From contig NC_009253.1 of the NCBI RefSeq assembly GCF_000016165.1, positions 2,452,332-2,516,331 of the forward strand: a stretch of DNA of 64,000 nt, given 5' to 3'. Positions 1-9,679 of this stretch are shown one piece after another (the first letter of the stretch is position 1; the number at the start of each line of letters is the position of its first letter). The notes under the pieces are model-generated. The model saw nothing but the letters and a program-made list of their open reading frames with translations. It did no database searches and was not told where the DNA came from. A program made the translations under genes and the position numbers. This DNA is from Desulforamulus reducens MI-1. GTDB taxonomy: Bacteria; Bacillota; Desulfotomaculia; Desulfotomaculales; Desulfotomaculaceae.

Positions 1-285
1 GGCAGGATAATACAAAAACCTCTAGCAATTAACCTAAATCAACCACAGAATACATATCTATCCAGACCCTTAATCCAATTAGTCCAGTTATTCGAACTTT
101 CCTTTCTATCCTCTTCTGCTACTGTGAACATTTCCACCATAGCATCTAGCATATCGAGCTGATGGAGTATTGCTGCTTCTAAGAATTTAGGCCTCTTTGG
201 CGATTGCCATTCGTACTCCCCATGATGTATTTTATGTCCCTATCCCATAGGTACCAACTGGCCCCGACAACAGTATGTCAGTCCA
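1..285. other. No gene recognised at left edge
   Basis: No open frame here has a convincing ribosome binding site or a recognisable protein family. The stretch is AT-rich and lies downstream of the leftward DUF4352-like gene. I see nothing in it beyond the terminator that closes that gene. Confidence 0.4.
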
Positions 286-316
286 GAAAAAAATCACCTA
301 TAAAAGGTGATTTTCA
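286..316 (-). terminator. Intrinsic terminator of DUF4352-like gene
   Basis: AAAATCACCT and AGGTGATTTT form a perfect hairpin with a four-base loop just past the stop codon. On the minus strand it runs into a T tract. Confidence 0.75.
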
Positions 317-327
317 ACTAATCATTT

Positions 328-903
328 CTACACTCCTAAATCAATACGTGCATCCTGCCCCCCAGAAAAACCTAGCCCACTGCTGCATTGTAGGGTTAAT
401 CCTTGCATACCCTTAGGTATTTCAAATACGATAAAGCCACTACGGCTCATGCCTGGGTTAACTTGTTCCAGGAAGAAGTGGGAATCATTGTTAACATATA
501 GATCAGCCTCACCCATTGCGGAATACTCTTTTCCCTGAGTATCAAACAGCTTAAATAGGTTTGTGTCGATCGTTCTGGCCTCCTTATCATTATTGGTCAC
601 TTTAATCTTTACCAGCAAAAACTGCTCTTCGGTTTTCTTTTGTAAATAAGGGTTACTGCCAATTACTGTGGCAGTCTTGATATCACTGGCTACATAAGCT
701 AAGTTCCCTACCTTTGCTTCTTGGTTGACTTTAAAAGTTACTGGTTGTTTTTGCTTCTGTTCAGTGGCAGGTGCTACAGCAGTAGAGGAATTATTATCCG
801 TGTTATCACCGCCACCCGCTACTGCAATGATAATAAATACTGCAACAATCCAAAACCACCACCTCTTATAGATAGGCTTTTTAATCTTTTCCTTTTCAGA
901 CAT
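328..903 (-). CDS. Membrane-anchored DUF4352-like protein
   Basis: A 191-residue protein with a short basic N-terminus (about residues 1-14), one hydrophobic segment (about 15-30, WWFWIVAVFIIIAVAGG), a low-complexity Asn/Thr/Gln linker and a beta-rich C-terminal domain. That domain contains KVNQEAKVGNLAYVASDI and FLLVKIKVTNNDKEARTI, typical of the DUF4352/immunoglobulin-like extracellular family. The membrane segment puts the domain outside the cell. Its function is unknown; family members are commonly surface or lipoprotein-like. It is a single gene with its own terminator. The family call is from pattern recognition. Confidence 0.75.
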   Translation of the reverse strand: MSEKEKIKKPIYKRWWFWIVAVFIIIAVAGGGDNTDNNSSTAVAPATEQKQKQPVTFKVNQEAKVGNLAYVASDIKTATVIGSNPYLQKKTEEQFLLVKIKVTNNDKEARTIDTNLFKLFDTQGKEYSAMGEADLYVNNDSHFFLEQVNPGMSRSGFIVFEIPKGMQGLTLQCSSGLGFSGGQDARIDLGV

Positions 904-954
904 TCTTATTACCCCCTATTATTTTGATATGAAACGATTCCTAGCCTTTACTAT

Positions 955-2205
955 TTATTTTCTACCTCTCCCTTTCTTCCGTTGGTAAGCGTTAAAGGAC
1001 ATTTTCTTCCGTGAGGCCTTATCATAACTGCCCTCGGACATAAAGCAAAGGTTTTCCTGTAATTCGTTTACTTCCATATTAAGATCACTAGAATCTAAAC
1101 AAGCTCCCAAAGACTGTAGCTTATATAACTGATTTTCCAAGACAAGACGACTAGCCTGGAAGTCTCCCTGATCAGCTAACCGAATAGCTTCTTCCTTAGC
1201 CTGAGCACAGCGGAATAGTTCCACCTGCTTGATCACCTCTATGTTTTCAGCAGGTTCATCCCCTATTTCCGCACTAGCATTTATACTTAGCTCTGCCTTG
1301 AGATTCACCAGCGCCAGGCTTTTTCGAACGTCTGCATAATCCAACTCTACACTGATGAGCTTGTGATTACCTTCCGTCAGCGGCGAAATAAGCAACTCCA
1401 GTAGCAATAGCTTTGATTCACCACTATAAATATCCGGCAGGTTTACAGTAACCCCTTCCTCGGAGCTAAAGGGATAACCAAGCACTCCGGTTATAGACAC
1501 ACCTTGCCCCGGTTTCACTTTTACTGAGAGATTTTGGGCCACGATACTTAGCAACCCAGTTAATTCCTGTTCAAAAATACCAGGTATTTGATCCGGTTTT
1601 TCTATATAATAGAAGTTACCGCCCCCAGCCTCCACCATTGCCTGCAATAAATCTTCTTCAAAATCTTCCCCCAAACCAAAGGTAGAAAGATTAACCCCAC
1701 CGGCAGCCATTTCCCGGGACTTCTCCACCAGGGCACTGTGGTCTGTCACTCCCACATTGGCCATGCCATCTGTTAGCAGCAGCACCCGGTTGATTTGATT
1801 CTCTTTGTGGGCCAGCTTTACTTCCCTTACGCCCAGCAGCATGCCGCCGCTTAGGTTTGTGCTGCCACCGGGATAGATACTTTCCACCGCCATCTTAAGT
1901 GCATCTTTGTTTGCCACCTGGTGAGAGGAGGCCACCATCGTTACCATATCGTCAAAGGCTACTACCGAGCAGTAATCCTGTGGACTTAGATGACCAACCG
2001 CAAAGGCAACTGCCTTTTTGGTGTAGTCTAGCTTTTCCCCTGCCATACTGCCGCTGCGGTCAATAACAAAGGACAGATTCTGCACCGGCCTTTCCTTCTC
2101 CACTTGCTTAGGCGCAGTAAGCTTTACCATCAGATAGGCCACCTGCTTATTACCTGGTAGCAGATAGGTCTTATCTAGAGCAAGATCAATTTGAATTTGT
2201 TCCAT
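955..2205 (-). CDS. VWA (von Willebrand factor A) domain protein
   Basis: A 416-residue protein with no signal peptide, so probably cytoplasmic. After a short N-terminal strand region comes a VWA domain (about residues 40-220) with a complete metal-ion-dependent adhesion site: FVIDRSGSMAGEK supplies DxSxS, GGSTNL the Thr, and LLTDGMANVG the Asp. The remainder resembles the all-beta and helical tail of Ca-activated-channel/YfbK-like VWA proteins, and the last 15 residues are very basic. It probably binds partners through Mg2+. The ATG overlaps the 3' end of the upstream zinc-ribbon gene, and its AAGGAGGAGG ribosome binding site lies inside that gene, so the two are probably translationally coupled. 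The ligand is unknown. Confidence 0.85.
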   Translation of the reverse strand: MEQIQIDLALDKTYLLPGNKQVAYLMVKLTAPKQVEKERPVQNLSFVIDRSGSMAGEKLDYTKKAVAFAVGHLSPQDYCSVVAFDDMVTMVASSHQVANKDALKMAVESIYPGGSTNLSGGMLLGVREVKLAHKENQINRVLLLTDGMANVGVTDHSALVEKSREMAAGGVNLSTFGLGEDFEEDLLQAMVEAGGGNFYYIEKPDQIPGIFEQELTGLLSIVAQNLSVKVKPGQGVSITGVLGYPFSSEEGVTVNLPDIYSGESKLLLLELLISPLTEGNHKLISVELDYADVRKSLALVNLKAELSINASAEIGDEPAENIEVIKQVELFRCAQAKEEAIRLADQGDFQASRLVLENQLYKLQSLGACLDSSDLNMEVNELQENLCFMSEGSYDKASRKKMSFNAYQRKKGRGRK

Positions 2206-2344
2206 TAGGTTTTTCCTCCTCCTTCTTTTTAATCGATTGAATGGGCTGCTTTGTCAAATCACAACCACAATAGGGGCAAAACCACTGTTTTTCCGTTGCA
2301 CTGTAGGATTTATTGCTACAGGCGGGACAAGTTTTTTGATACAT
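2186..2344 (-). CDS. Small zinc-ribbon protein coupled to VWA gene
   Basis: A 52-residue frame beginning MYQKTCPACSNKSYSATEK. It carries two CxxC pairs (CPAC and CPYC, followed by GC), giving a rubredoxin-knuckle zinc ribbon over about residues 5-28, then a Lys/Glu-rich tail. A GTGAGG ribosome binding site precedes the ATG. The 3' end overlaps the start of the VWA gene by 20 bases in another frame. I infer an adaptor or partner for the VWA protein; nothing in the sequence proves a function. Confidence 0.65.
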   Translation of the reverse strand: MYQKTCPACSNKSYSATEKQWFCPYCGCDLTKQPIQSIKKKEEEKPNGTNSN

Positions 2345-2491
2345 GCGGCTACCTCACTTCCACAGCTAACTAAAAGTTTTAACCACATACTAAGGCTTTT
2401 TCTTAACCAGCTCCTTTTTTAAACTTCTAAGTCTATGTTAGCAATGGGGTTTGACAACTATATGTCAGTAGGTAAAAAATTTTTATCTACT

Positions 2492-2527
2492 AAAAAAGAA
2501 AAATCCCCACTTAAAACTTTAAGTGGG
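2492..2527 (-). terminator. Hairpin terminator, leftward
   Basis: CCCACTTAAA pairs with TTTAAGTGGG across a short loop. On the minus strand it is followed by a T-rich run. It would end transcripts arriving from the decayed region and the YdbC-like gene on its right. Confidence 0.65.
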
Positions 2528-3126
2528 AATAATTGTTATGGTTTATTAAATGACCGTTGAGCTGGAGGCCTTTGTACCGACCCAAAAAACAGACAACTAT
2601 GGATGGCACGAAGGCTTGACCCCGGGGAAAGGCAGGGTGCCGACAAAAAGACTCCATCTATCCTCATAGTAGCTTTTGAATACTGCGATTTCTTCTTTAG
2701 ATAGATTATTAAATTTAATTGGTTCTACTTCACTATTAAAGACTTCTCCCTCTTTTGTTAATTATATTTAGAGGGGCCAATCCGAACGATGCCGTGTGGA
2801 CCTAGTTCCTTAATTTTAGGAGCCAGACTAAGGATTTTTTCAATTGTATCTTCATAAGCCTCAAAGAAGAAACTTTATTCCTCTTGTAACTGGCATTTAA
2901 ACTCTTCCCATACATCCTTTAGCCCAGAGTCATCACCGCTGAGATACAATCGGGGCCAAGACGCCTAATCTCGCCAATAACCCGATCCGCATATTCCTGA
3001 TATTTTTCCTTTATAATTGCTTCTATTTCTTTTCATTGAGCCCCCCAAATGAATTCACCGTGGCCAATTTTGATATGACCACGGTGATAGACTTACATGT
3101 TTACGGTATATTTCAGTAATAATGAA
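2528..3126 (-). pseudogene. Decayed minus-strand coding remnant
   Basis: About 600 bases with no intact gene. Read on the minus strand between about 2760 and 3040, one frame gives KEKYQEYADRVIGEIRRLG. After a frameshift another gives GLKDVWEEFKCQLQEE, then a stop, then FFFEAYEDTIEKILSLAPKI. Coding-like peptides scattered over frames with stops between them indicate a decayed hypothetical gene. The stretch at 2560-2680 (around ccccggggaaaggcag) has no assignable function. The family is not recognised. Confidence 0.5.
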
Positions 3127-3342
3127 CTAGATTTCTGCTAACAGAGTTTTTAGTACATTTATTTCTTCTTCTGATAGCGTTACTCCCTTACCCATCTTCT
3201 GACGATCCGGTGACCACTCCCTTATATCATACTTGGGTGGCTTATCGTTCCAGCTAATCAGGTTTAATTCCTTTTGCCAGCCTTTGCTGCCCTCGGACAA
3301 TACACCGATGGTCTTAATAATTTCATATTTGAATTCAGCCAC
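3127..3342 (-). CDS. PC4/YdbC-like ssDNA-binding protein
   Basis: A 71-residue protein starting at GTG (MAEFKYEIIK); GGAGG lies seven bases upstream, which favours this start over the TTG six bases earlier. It contains GWQKELNLISWNDKPPKYDIREW and then MGKGVTLSEEE, the pattern of the bacterial YdbC/PC4 coactivator family. Known members are small dimers that bind single-stranded nucleic acid. It lies just downstream of the type III restriction gene in the same direction, so it may be the last gene of the defence operon. Homologues often occur on their own, so a link to defence is inference. Confidence 0.75.
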   Translation of the reverse strand: MAEFKYEIIKTIGVLSEGSKGWQKELNLISWNDKPPKYDIREWSPDRQKMGKGVTLSEEEINVLKTLLAEI

Positions 3343-3386
3343 AAGCAATCCTCCATCCGAATCTCTTTTATTAAATATTTCCCGGA

Positions 3387-6300
3387 TTACAGCTTACTCA
3401 TAATATCCAGCAGGCTCTGGTAACTGTCCACATCGTGGTACTTTACTTGACTTGTGGATATCTGGTTAAACAGTTTCTTGGCACAGTCTATTTTTGCCTT
3501 TTCAATTTCCCGTAACTTCATACTTTCCATTGAACCTTTGGTCTCGGCAATGAAATAAATGTGTTTTACGGTCCCTTCATAAAAGGCAATGGCCCAGTCT
3601 GGGGAGTAATTGCCCACGGGGGTGGGAATGGCAAAGTCCTTAGGCAGTTTGGCATAGACACAAACCTCATCCGCCAAATCCAGTTCCTCGGCAAACCTCC
3701 GCTCTACACTCTTTTCGGCGGTGCCGTCGGTAAATACGAAGTCTTGAATGTGTTTCTGGGCCCGGAAGGCTTTGGCAAAATCACCCTCGTCCTTTTGCAT
3801 GGTAAAGATGCTGCTGTCATACTGTTCTTCTATTTGATTATAGGTGATATGCTCCACGATCATGGTGGCCTTTTGTTCTTTGATTAACCGGATGGCTTTG
3901 CTAATAAACTCTTCAGGATTGTGTTTAAATTGGGCAAAGATATGGTTACCGATACCAGCCAGCATGGCCGCCACAGTGCGTCGGGTAAGGGTGGTACCCT
4001 CGGCAATTTTGCCAATTAAGTCGTATTTGATTTGACTGGCGGCGGCGTGTTGCAGGGTTTTGGTAGAGGTATGTTCCTGCTGAAAACTTTCCCCGCGGGC
4101 AATGGCCTCTTCATGCAAATTCAACGTTTGTTTACCAGTAACTATGGTGTATTGCAGCTGGGAAACAAACATATTGTCATTGATATGCTTAATGGCCTTT
4201 TCTATTAACTCCTGGCTATCGAACTCCACGGTATAGGCATACTGGTGGTTAATATAGCTCCAGAGTGTCTGGAATTCCTTCTTAAAGAAATTATCATTGA
4301 GGGCATTTTCTTTAAGTTTTGTCTTATTGCCATCTTCCACCATGTCATCCAGCACACTCTTATCAAAGACGCTTTGGATTAGGGTATGGACACCTGCGGC
4401 CAGGGGGGCCAGAGATTCCGGCAGAGACGCCAGGCGGTTGTTGGCTAAATCTGTCCGGTATTCCCTTGTTACGTTATCGTTGTCATCGATATAATCATTT
4501 TTCAGCAAGTAACGATAAATGTCCTTAGCCAGCTTGACATCCAGAATAACGGTCTGATCGCCCACCGTAATGGTTTTACCCATGAAGTATTCCATAGAGG
4601 CCTTAGCCGGACGCTCATAGAGGGCTTCTTTAATGCCGGTTTGCAAATCGGCCACGAAGGTCCGGTACCCCTCGCTGGCAATGACCGTCAGCATATTGAT
4701 ATGATGGACCGTCTCGCCGATGCGCTCGGCATCCATGCGCACCCCTTGCTGATTGACACAGAGGCGCAGACCGCGGCCCACTTCCTGGCGCTTTTGGGTG
4801 GGGCTGCTGCCGCCGTGCTTGAGGGTGCAAATTTGAAATACGTTGGGATTGTCCCAGCCCTCCCGCAGGGCGGAGTGGGAGAAGATAAAACGCACCGGTT
4901 CCTCAAAGCTTAGGAGCCGTTCTTTGTTTTTAAGAATCAGGTCGTAAGCACTGATGTCATCACTTTCATCTTTGCCCCGTTTAATGGCACTGTCCACCTT
5001 GCGCCCCTGTTTATCGATGCTGAAATAGCCGGTATGGGTGGCGCTGGGTCCAATGCCCTTAAGATAGCGAATGTAGGGGGTATCTTCCAGGGTGATGTAT
5101 TCATTTAAGATATTAATATACTCTTGCTCAAACATCTCACCATACTCGGAGTTGACCTCTTCCCCGGCCTCGTTGTAGGCCCGGTACTTAGCCACCTCAT
5201 CGATAAAGAACAGGGACAGGGTCTTGATGCCCAGTTCAAAGAGCCGCTTTTCCTTTTCAAAGTGGGAGATAATGGTCTCACGTATTTGGATACGGCGTAT
5301 ATCCTTTTCAGACACATCCCCCACCACTTCCCCCCGGGCCAAAACATGGCCGTTGGTAAAGGTGACCGTACCCCGAATGGGATCAATCTCACTGATATGA
5401 TAGCCCTTGTACTGTTCCAATTCTTTGGAAATGGCGTACAGATTATCATCTACCCCAACAAGGCGGGTGTCCCGCTTGATGCCGGATTTTTGTTTAATCT
5501 CCAATTCTATTTTGGCCATTGGCGGCTTTTTGGGGGAGATGAGAATATTCTCCAGATACAGGTATTGGGTTGTCCCACGCAAGTTCTTAACCTCAAAGCC
5601 TTTGACCTCGATCTTTTTGACCAGGCGCTTGTTGTAGGCATCCACCGCATCCAATACATAGACCAAGTTGTGATGCTGGGCGTGGGTGGCCGAGTAATTG
5701 AGGCAGAACAGAGGGTTGAAGTTGGCTAAAGCCTTTTGGGTCTTATCGCCACCCATCTTTTGGGGCTCGTCCAGAATGAGGATGGGTCGGTTGGCCTTAA
5801 TCACCTCAATGGGCCGACGGCTGCCGAAGTCATCTAGCTCTTCATAGATACGGCGGGCTTCTTTACTTCTGGCATTTTCCTTTAAGGAAGTATTGAAGGC
5901 CTGGATGTTGATAATCATCACGTTGATGCCAGCACTGGAGCTGAAGTTGTCCAACTCTGCCAGGTTTTTGCTGTTGTAAACAAAGTGACGGGCCTTCTTG
6001 CCATAGTGCTCCATGAAGTGTTCCTGGGTGATGGCAAAGGTTTTCTTAACCCCTTCCCGGATGGCAATGGAGGGAACCACCACGATAAATTTGCTCCAGC
6101 CGTAGCGCTTATTTAGTTCAAAGATGGTTTTGATGTAAACGTAGGTTTTGCCTGTCCCGGTTTCCATTTCTACATCTAAGCTACATTTGCCTAAATGGTT
6201 CACTAAGCTGTCGGACTGTTTAATGTTGTTGCGGACTTGCATGTTGCGAATGTTGAGCAGCAGTTGGTCACTGGGCAGGGCAATGTCTGCGTTCTTAAAG

Positions 6301-6488
6301 CCCGCTGCAACCTCATCCTCCGGCGGGGCCTGTTCTATAAATATACGGGTTTGTTCTTGCTTAGCTTTTTTTATACCTAAATCCCGCACATAGCTGACAC
6401 GGTCTATATAAGGCTGTCCGGCAAATATATTGACCACGCTGTTGACGGCGTCGGTTTGATATTGCTGTATTTTAAATTGAAACTTCAT
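3387..6488 (-). CDS. Type III restriction enzyme, Res subunit
   Basis: A 1033-residue SF2 helicase-nuclease. Walker A is METGTGKT (residues 108-115). Motif II is LILDEPQKM, the DEPQ variant typical of type III Res proteins, followed by SATHA (motif III). Later motifs include FIFSHSALREGWDNPNVF and QEVGRGLRL. A C-terminal PD-(D/E)xK nuclease is suggested by PDWAIAFYEG followed by FIAETKGS. The protein translocates on DNA with its Mod partner and cuts unmodified sites. It sits at the end of the operon behind the interrupted mod gene. It appears intact although its methyltransferase partner is broken, and such Res subunits normally need Mod for site recognition. Confidence 0.93.
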   Translation of the reverse strand: MKFQFKIQQYQTDAVNSVVNIFAGQPYIDRVSYVRDLGIKKAKQEQTRIFIEQAPPEDEVAAGFKNADIALPSDQLLLNIRNMQVRNNIKQSDSLVNHLGKCSLDVEMETGTGKTYVYIKTIFELNKRYGWSKFIVVVPSIAIREGVKKTFAITQEHFMEHYGKKARHFVYNSKNLAELDNFSSSAGINVMIINIQAFNTSLKENARSKEARRIYEELDDFGSRRPIEVIKANRPILILDEPQKMGGDKTQKALANFNPLFCLNYSATHAQHHNLVYVLDAVDAYNKRLVKKIEVKGFEVKNLRGTTQYLYLENILISPKKPPMAKIELEIKQKSGIKRDTRLVGVDDNLYAISKELEQYKGYHISEIDPIRGTVTFTNGHVLARGEVVGDVSEKDIRRIQIRETIISHFEKEKRLFELGIKTLSLFFIDEVAKYRAYNEAGEEVNSEYGEMFEQEYINILNEYITLEDTPYIRYLKGIGPSATHTGYFSIDKQGRKVDSAIKRGKDESDDISAYDLILKNKERLLSFEEPVRFIFSHSALREGWDNPNVFQICTLKHGGSSPTQKRQEVGRGLRLCVNQQGVRMDAERIGETVHHINMLTVIASEGYRTFVADLQTGIKEALYERPAKASMEYFMGKTITVGDQTVILDVKLAKDIYRYLLKNDYIDDNDNVTREYRTDLANNRLASLPESLAPLAAGVHTLIQSVFDKSVLDDMVEDGNKTKLKENALNDNFFKKEFQTLWSYINHQYAYTVEFDSQELIEKAIKHINDNMFVSQLQYTIVTGKQTLNLHEEAIARGESFQQEHTSTKTLQHAAASQIKYDLIGKIAEGTTLTRRTVAAMLAGIGNHIFAQFKHNPEEFISKAIRLIKEQKATMIVEHITYNQIEEQYDSSIFTMQKDEGDFAKAFRAQKHIQDFVFTDGTAEKSVERRFAEELDLADEVCVYAKLPKDFAIPTPVGNYSPDWAIAFYEGTVKHIYFIAETKGSMESMKLREIEKAKIDCAKKLFNQISTSQVKYHDVDSYQSLLDIMSKL

Positions 6489-6515
6489 GATTTTTTCTCC
6501 TGTACAACTAATTTG

Positions 6516-6587
6516 CTACCATTTCCATTTGGATTGAACCATTAGGAATTCCCTAATAGTTGCCTTATCCAGCTCACCCTCCGACAT
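6516..6587 (-). CDS. Possible 23-residue ORF between mod and res
   Basis: The ATG immediately follows the mod stop (TAAATG) and the frame encodes MSEGELDKATIREFLMVQSK and three more residues before a TAG. It may be a truncated remnant of a gene once present between mod and res, a short translational spacer, or meaningless. No family is assigned. Confidence 0.25.
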   Translation of the reverse strand: MSEGELDKATIREFLMVQSKWKW

Positions 6588-7840
6588 TTACAGCACCTTT
6601 CTTTCAGTGGAGGGGCTGTAGGTTGCAAAGATTTGCTCAAAGTTGGCCGCTACACTGTCGCTGGCCAGGGAGCTATCCCGGAACACGGCATAATAGGGCT
6701 GTTGCTTGGCAATTTCCGTAATGACCTCGCCGGTGACATTGCTATCAAAGCAGGCCAGCAGATAGCCCTCGGCCACATTAAAGACCCTTTTGCCGCCGAT
6801 GGTGGTTTCTTCAATTTTACTGGAGAGCAGTATGCCTAAATCCAGCATCACCTGGAACAACAGATCTTCCGGAGTACGGTCCGGCTTGATGTTGTCGGCC
6901 AGGGTAAAGAGTTCCGTTTGGGTAATCTCTGCTGGTTGGTAGTAAACGTCCTGCATGTTGGTGGAATCCACCTTGAGGACCCGGAAACCGATGTCCAGTT
7001 TTCCTGCCAGTTCGGGATGCTCCTCCAGAATCCTTTTGCCCGCCCGGCGGATACGTTCTTTGCCGATTTCGCAGATGTTTTTGTAGCCTGCTTTGAAGGC
7101 TTCAGATTTTTCATCAGTTTCTTCGGGTAGTTGAACCATAATGAATTTGCGGTTGCCTTTATTTTCTTCGGCGCTCAGGCTTAACAATGCATCTGCTGTA
7201 CTTGCAGATCCTGAGAAAAAATCTAGTACTATGTCATTTTTCTTTGTTGCAATTAACATAAGTTTCTGCAGTAATTTAATTGGTTTTGTATATTCAAATA
7301 TACCTTTATGCTCCAATATGTCATCGATTCTTTTTTTCGCACTTGAAGTATCTCCTGCAAACTCTCGTGAAAATAGGGTTATAGGAACAAGACCATCTTG
7401 TACGTCGCATAGATATCGCTTGACCATTGGCATACTTGAACCTGCTCCCCAAATCACCGCCTTCTCTTTTACAAGACGATTCCATGTTTCTTCACTGAAT
7501 GCCCAATATCGATCCTGTGGGCGTTCGATAATAGTTCCATCTGGCTTTTGAATGCTATAATCAGCACTGTAGTAATTATGGGCTGTAATAGGATCTGGCT
7601 TCCAGGGCCCCTTCGGGTCATTATCCGGATTTGTATATGCTGAAGTATCTTCACGTGGCAATAAATTTCTTATAAATCCTTCTTTGTCTTGATTACTGGT
7701 TCTCTTATGTTTTGCATAACATAATACATATTCATGGGAACCAGAAAAATAAATTGCAGAATTTTTTCGAGTATGCACTTTTTCCCATACAATTTGTGCA
7801 ATAAAGTTGTGGTTTCCAAAAACCTCATCACAGATTTTTT
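6588..7840 (-). pseudogene. Type III methyltransferase mod, 3' part
   Basis: C-terminal part of a type III N6-adenine methyltransferase separated from its 5' part by an IS1380 element. Immediately left of the element the frame reads KKICDEVFGNHNFIAQIVWE, continues through the variable target-recognition region, and reaches the S-adenosylmethionine motif DIVLDFFSGSASTADALL (motif I after motif IV, the beta-class order). It ends STERKVL. Removing the element and one TTAA copy rejoins the frame as EVENLKKICDEVFG, so the two parts were one gene of roughly 630 residues. It cannot now be translated as one protein. Confidence 0.9.
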
Positions 7841-7844
7841 TTAA

Positions 7845-9679
7845 CTTGGATTCGGAAAGTAACTTTTAGAAATCCTCTAACGTCAAGGCTTCAAAGTCAT
7901 TTTTACGTGTAAAAATTTTAGCAAAAAAAAGGGTACACCACTCCTTAGCTGGAAATGTTTTAGTGACCAAACCAAATCATTCCAAAGGATGGTGACCCTC
8001 TAAAATGATGGTATCACAACTTATTACCACAAATCAACTTGAAACTATGTCCCGTCAACAACGACGTAACTTGGAACGCAAATACCAAAAGAAATTAAAT
8101 TCCCTACAACACCAGACTAGCAAAAGCGATCTTCCGCTTAGGTTTGACAATTCGTCTGTAACCGCTTATGGAAGTTTTGGTATACTAGAGGCTTTTAAGA
8201 AGGCTGTTGATTTACCCGGTATGCTTAAACGGGTCTCTCTTAAGCGGCATCATAACTGTAAATACTCTGATACAGAGTTGTTGGATACGATCATTGATGC
8301 CCTCTCATTGGGATTATTGCGGTTTTCTCATATGAATGCTCTACAAACTGATCCTGGGTACCAGAAAATTAAGGAAGTAACACAAGTGCCTGACGAGAGC
8401 ACCTTGCGAAACTTTGTATCTCTTATATGTGAGCAGGAGGCATTAGACCAATTGTCTCTGGTGAATCAGGAACTGTTATCCTTAAAGGCCAAATGCGACC
8501 AATCCCGCGAAGTCTGGCTGGATATTGACGACAGTGTCCTCACTGTTTTCGGTAAACAGGAGGGATCAAAAGTCGGTTACAATCCCCGGTATCACGGGCG
8601 ACCTTCCTACAAAGTAAAAGTAGCGTTTATCTCCGGAACTTGCGAACTGGTCAATGCTGGCTTATATAGTGGGAATGTCGCCAGTAACGGCCAATTTATG
8701 GAGTTTCTTAAAGAGACACTAGAGATCTTAGCCAACCAGAATATCCTCGTAAAAGGCATACGCATGGATAAAGGTTTTTTTGATGAAGATAACTTCGCCT
8801 ACCTGGAAGAACAGGGCATTGAGTATATTTGTAAGGCTAAGCTCACCAGTAATATGAAAAAAGTCATTAAATACCTTGATGATCAGGAACGATGGCAGCC
8901 TTTGAGCAACCACTACGCTGCAGCAGAAATTACTCTTCCATTGCCTAAATGGTCCAAAGCCCGCAGGTTTGTATTTATCCGTGAAACTCAAGAACCAAAG
9001 GTATCTGGTGAGCAACTTAACTTTGACCTAAAGACATTTGATTACCAAGTGATAATTACTTCTAGCGACGAGTACAACCCAGAGGAGGTATGGCACCAAT
9101 ACAATAAGCGTTGCAATATTGAAAACAAAATTGATGAACTCAAGGTTGGTCTAGGCTTTGAAAAAATGAGTCAGGCAGAGTTGGATCGAAATATAGCCTT
9201 TATGTGGCTCAAAGTATTATCGTATAACATTCTCAACTGGTTTCGCTTGGTCTTATTGGATGGCAAAGACAGTCGTGCTGAAGTGCCAACTATCCGCCGC
9301 AAAATACTGAATGTACCTGGGAACATTGTAGGCAACGACCGTTACCGCCATATAAAGTTAGCCCCTAATCCCTGGCTACAAAAGGTTTTGAAAAATGCCA
9401 AGGAAAAACTACAAGAATTTCTCTGCACACAGGCATGGGTTGCAGTAAGTTCCGGTTAAACAAACATCGGACGACCTAAATATCTGGTGTCACTGATCCC
9501 CCAAAAGGGGTCTTATTAACTGTACCCTAAAACCTAGCCTTTATTGGGGTACTTAGGAGTAATACCATATTCCAGACGCCAAGAATTTCAGAGACCATAA
9601 AAACAGTGGTTTAATGCCCTAAAATTTGGTTATTTGAGGGATTAAGTCAAGCTCGGGAAGCTACTTTCCGATTTCAAGT
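7845..9679 (+). mobile_element. IS1380-family element, copy 1 (inside mod)
   Basis: A 1835-bp element with imperfect inverted ends: CTTGGATTCGGAAAGTAAC at the left and, reading inward on the other strand, ACTTGAAATCGGAAAGTAGC at the right. Both sides carry TTAA (7841-7844 and 9680-9683), a four-base target duplication whose removal restores the mod reading frame. One transposase gene fills it. A second copy in reverse orientation is at 49532-51366. The clean duplication indicates a fairly recent insertion. Confidence 0.9.
8005..9459 (+). CDS. IS1380-family transposase
   Basis: A 484-residue DDE transposase. IS1380-type signatures are visible: WLDIDDSVLTVFGKQEGSK (first Asp region), GYNPRYHGRPSYKVKVAF, GIRMDKGFFDEDN (second Asp), and the C-terminal YNKRCNIENKIDELKVGLGF with the catalytic Glu. 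It starts at tandem ATG codons about 160 bases inside the left end. It differs from copy 2 at one visible residue (EITLPLP here, EITPPLP there). Cut-and-paste transposition into TTAA fits the flanks. Confidence 0.92.
   Translation: MMVSQLITTNQLETMSRQQRRNLERKYQKKLNSLQHQTSKSDLPLRFDNSSVTAYGSFGILEAFKKAVDLPGMLKRVSLKRHHNCKYSDTELLDTIIDALSLGLLRFSHMNALQTDPGYQKIKEVTQVPDESTLRNFVSLICEQEALDQLSLVNQELLSLKAKCDQSREVWLDIDDSVLTVFGKQEGSKVGYNPRYHGRPSYKVKVAFISGTCELVNAGLYSGNVASNGQFMEFLKETLEILANQNILVKGIRMDKGFFDEDNFAYLEEQGIEYICKAKLTSNMKKVIKYLDDQERWQPLSNHYAAAEITLPLPKWSKARRFVFIRETQEPKVSGEQLNFDLKTFDYQVIITSSDEYNPEEVWHQYNKRCNIENKIDELKVGLGFEKMSQAELDRNIAFMWLKVLSYNILNWFRLVLLDGKDSRAEVPTIRRKILNVPGNIVGNDRYRHIKLAPNPWLQKVLKNAKEKLQEFLCTQAWVAVSSG

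Noticed and set aside
2580-2690. Possible riboswitch around ccccggggaaaggcagggtgcc
   Set aside because: GGGAAAGGCAGG looks aptamer-like, but the order of elements fits no class I know and the nearest downstream gene is a decayed remnant.
8728-9015. Antisense frame inside the transposase (also at 50196-50483)
   Set aside because: Present in both IS copies only because it is the shadow of the conserved transposase gene.
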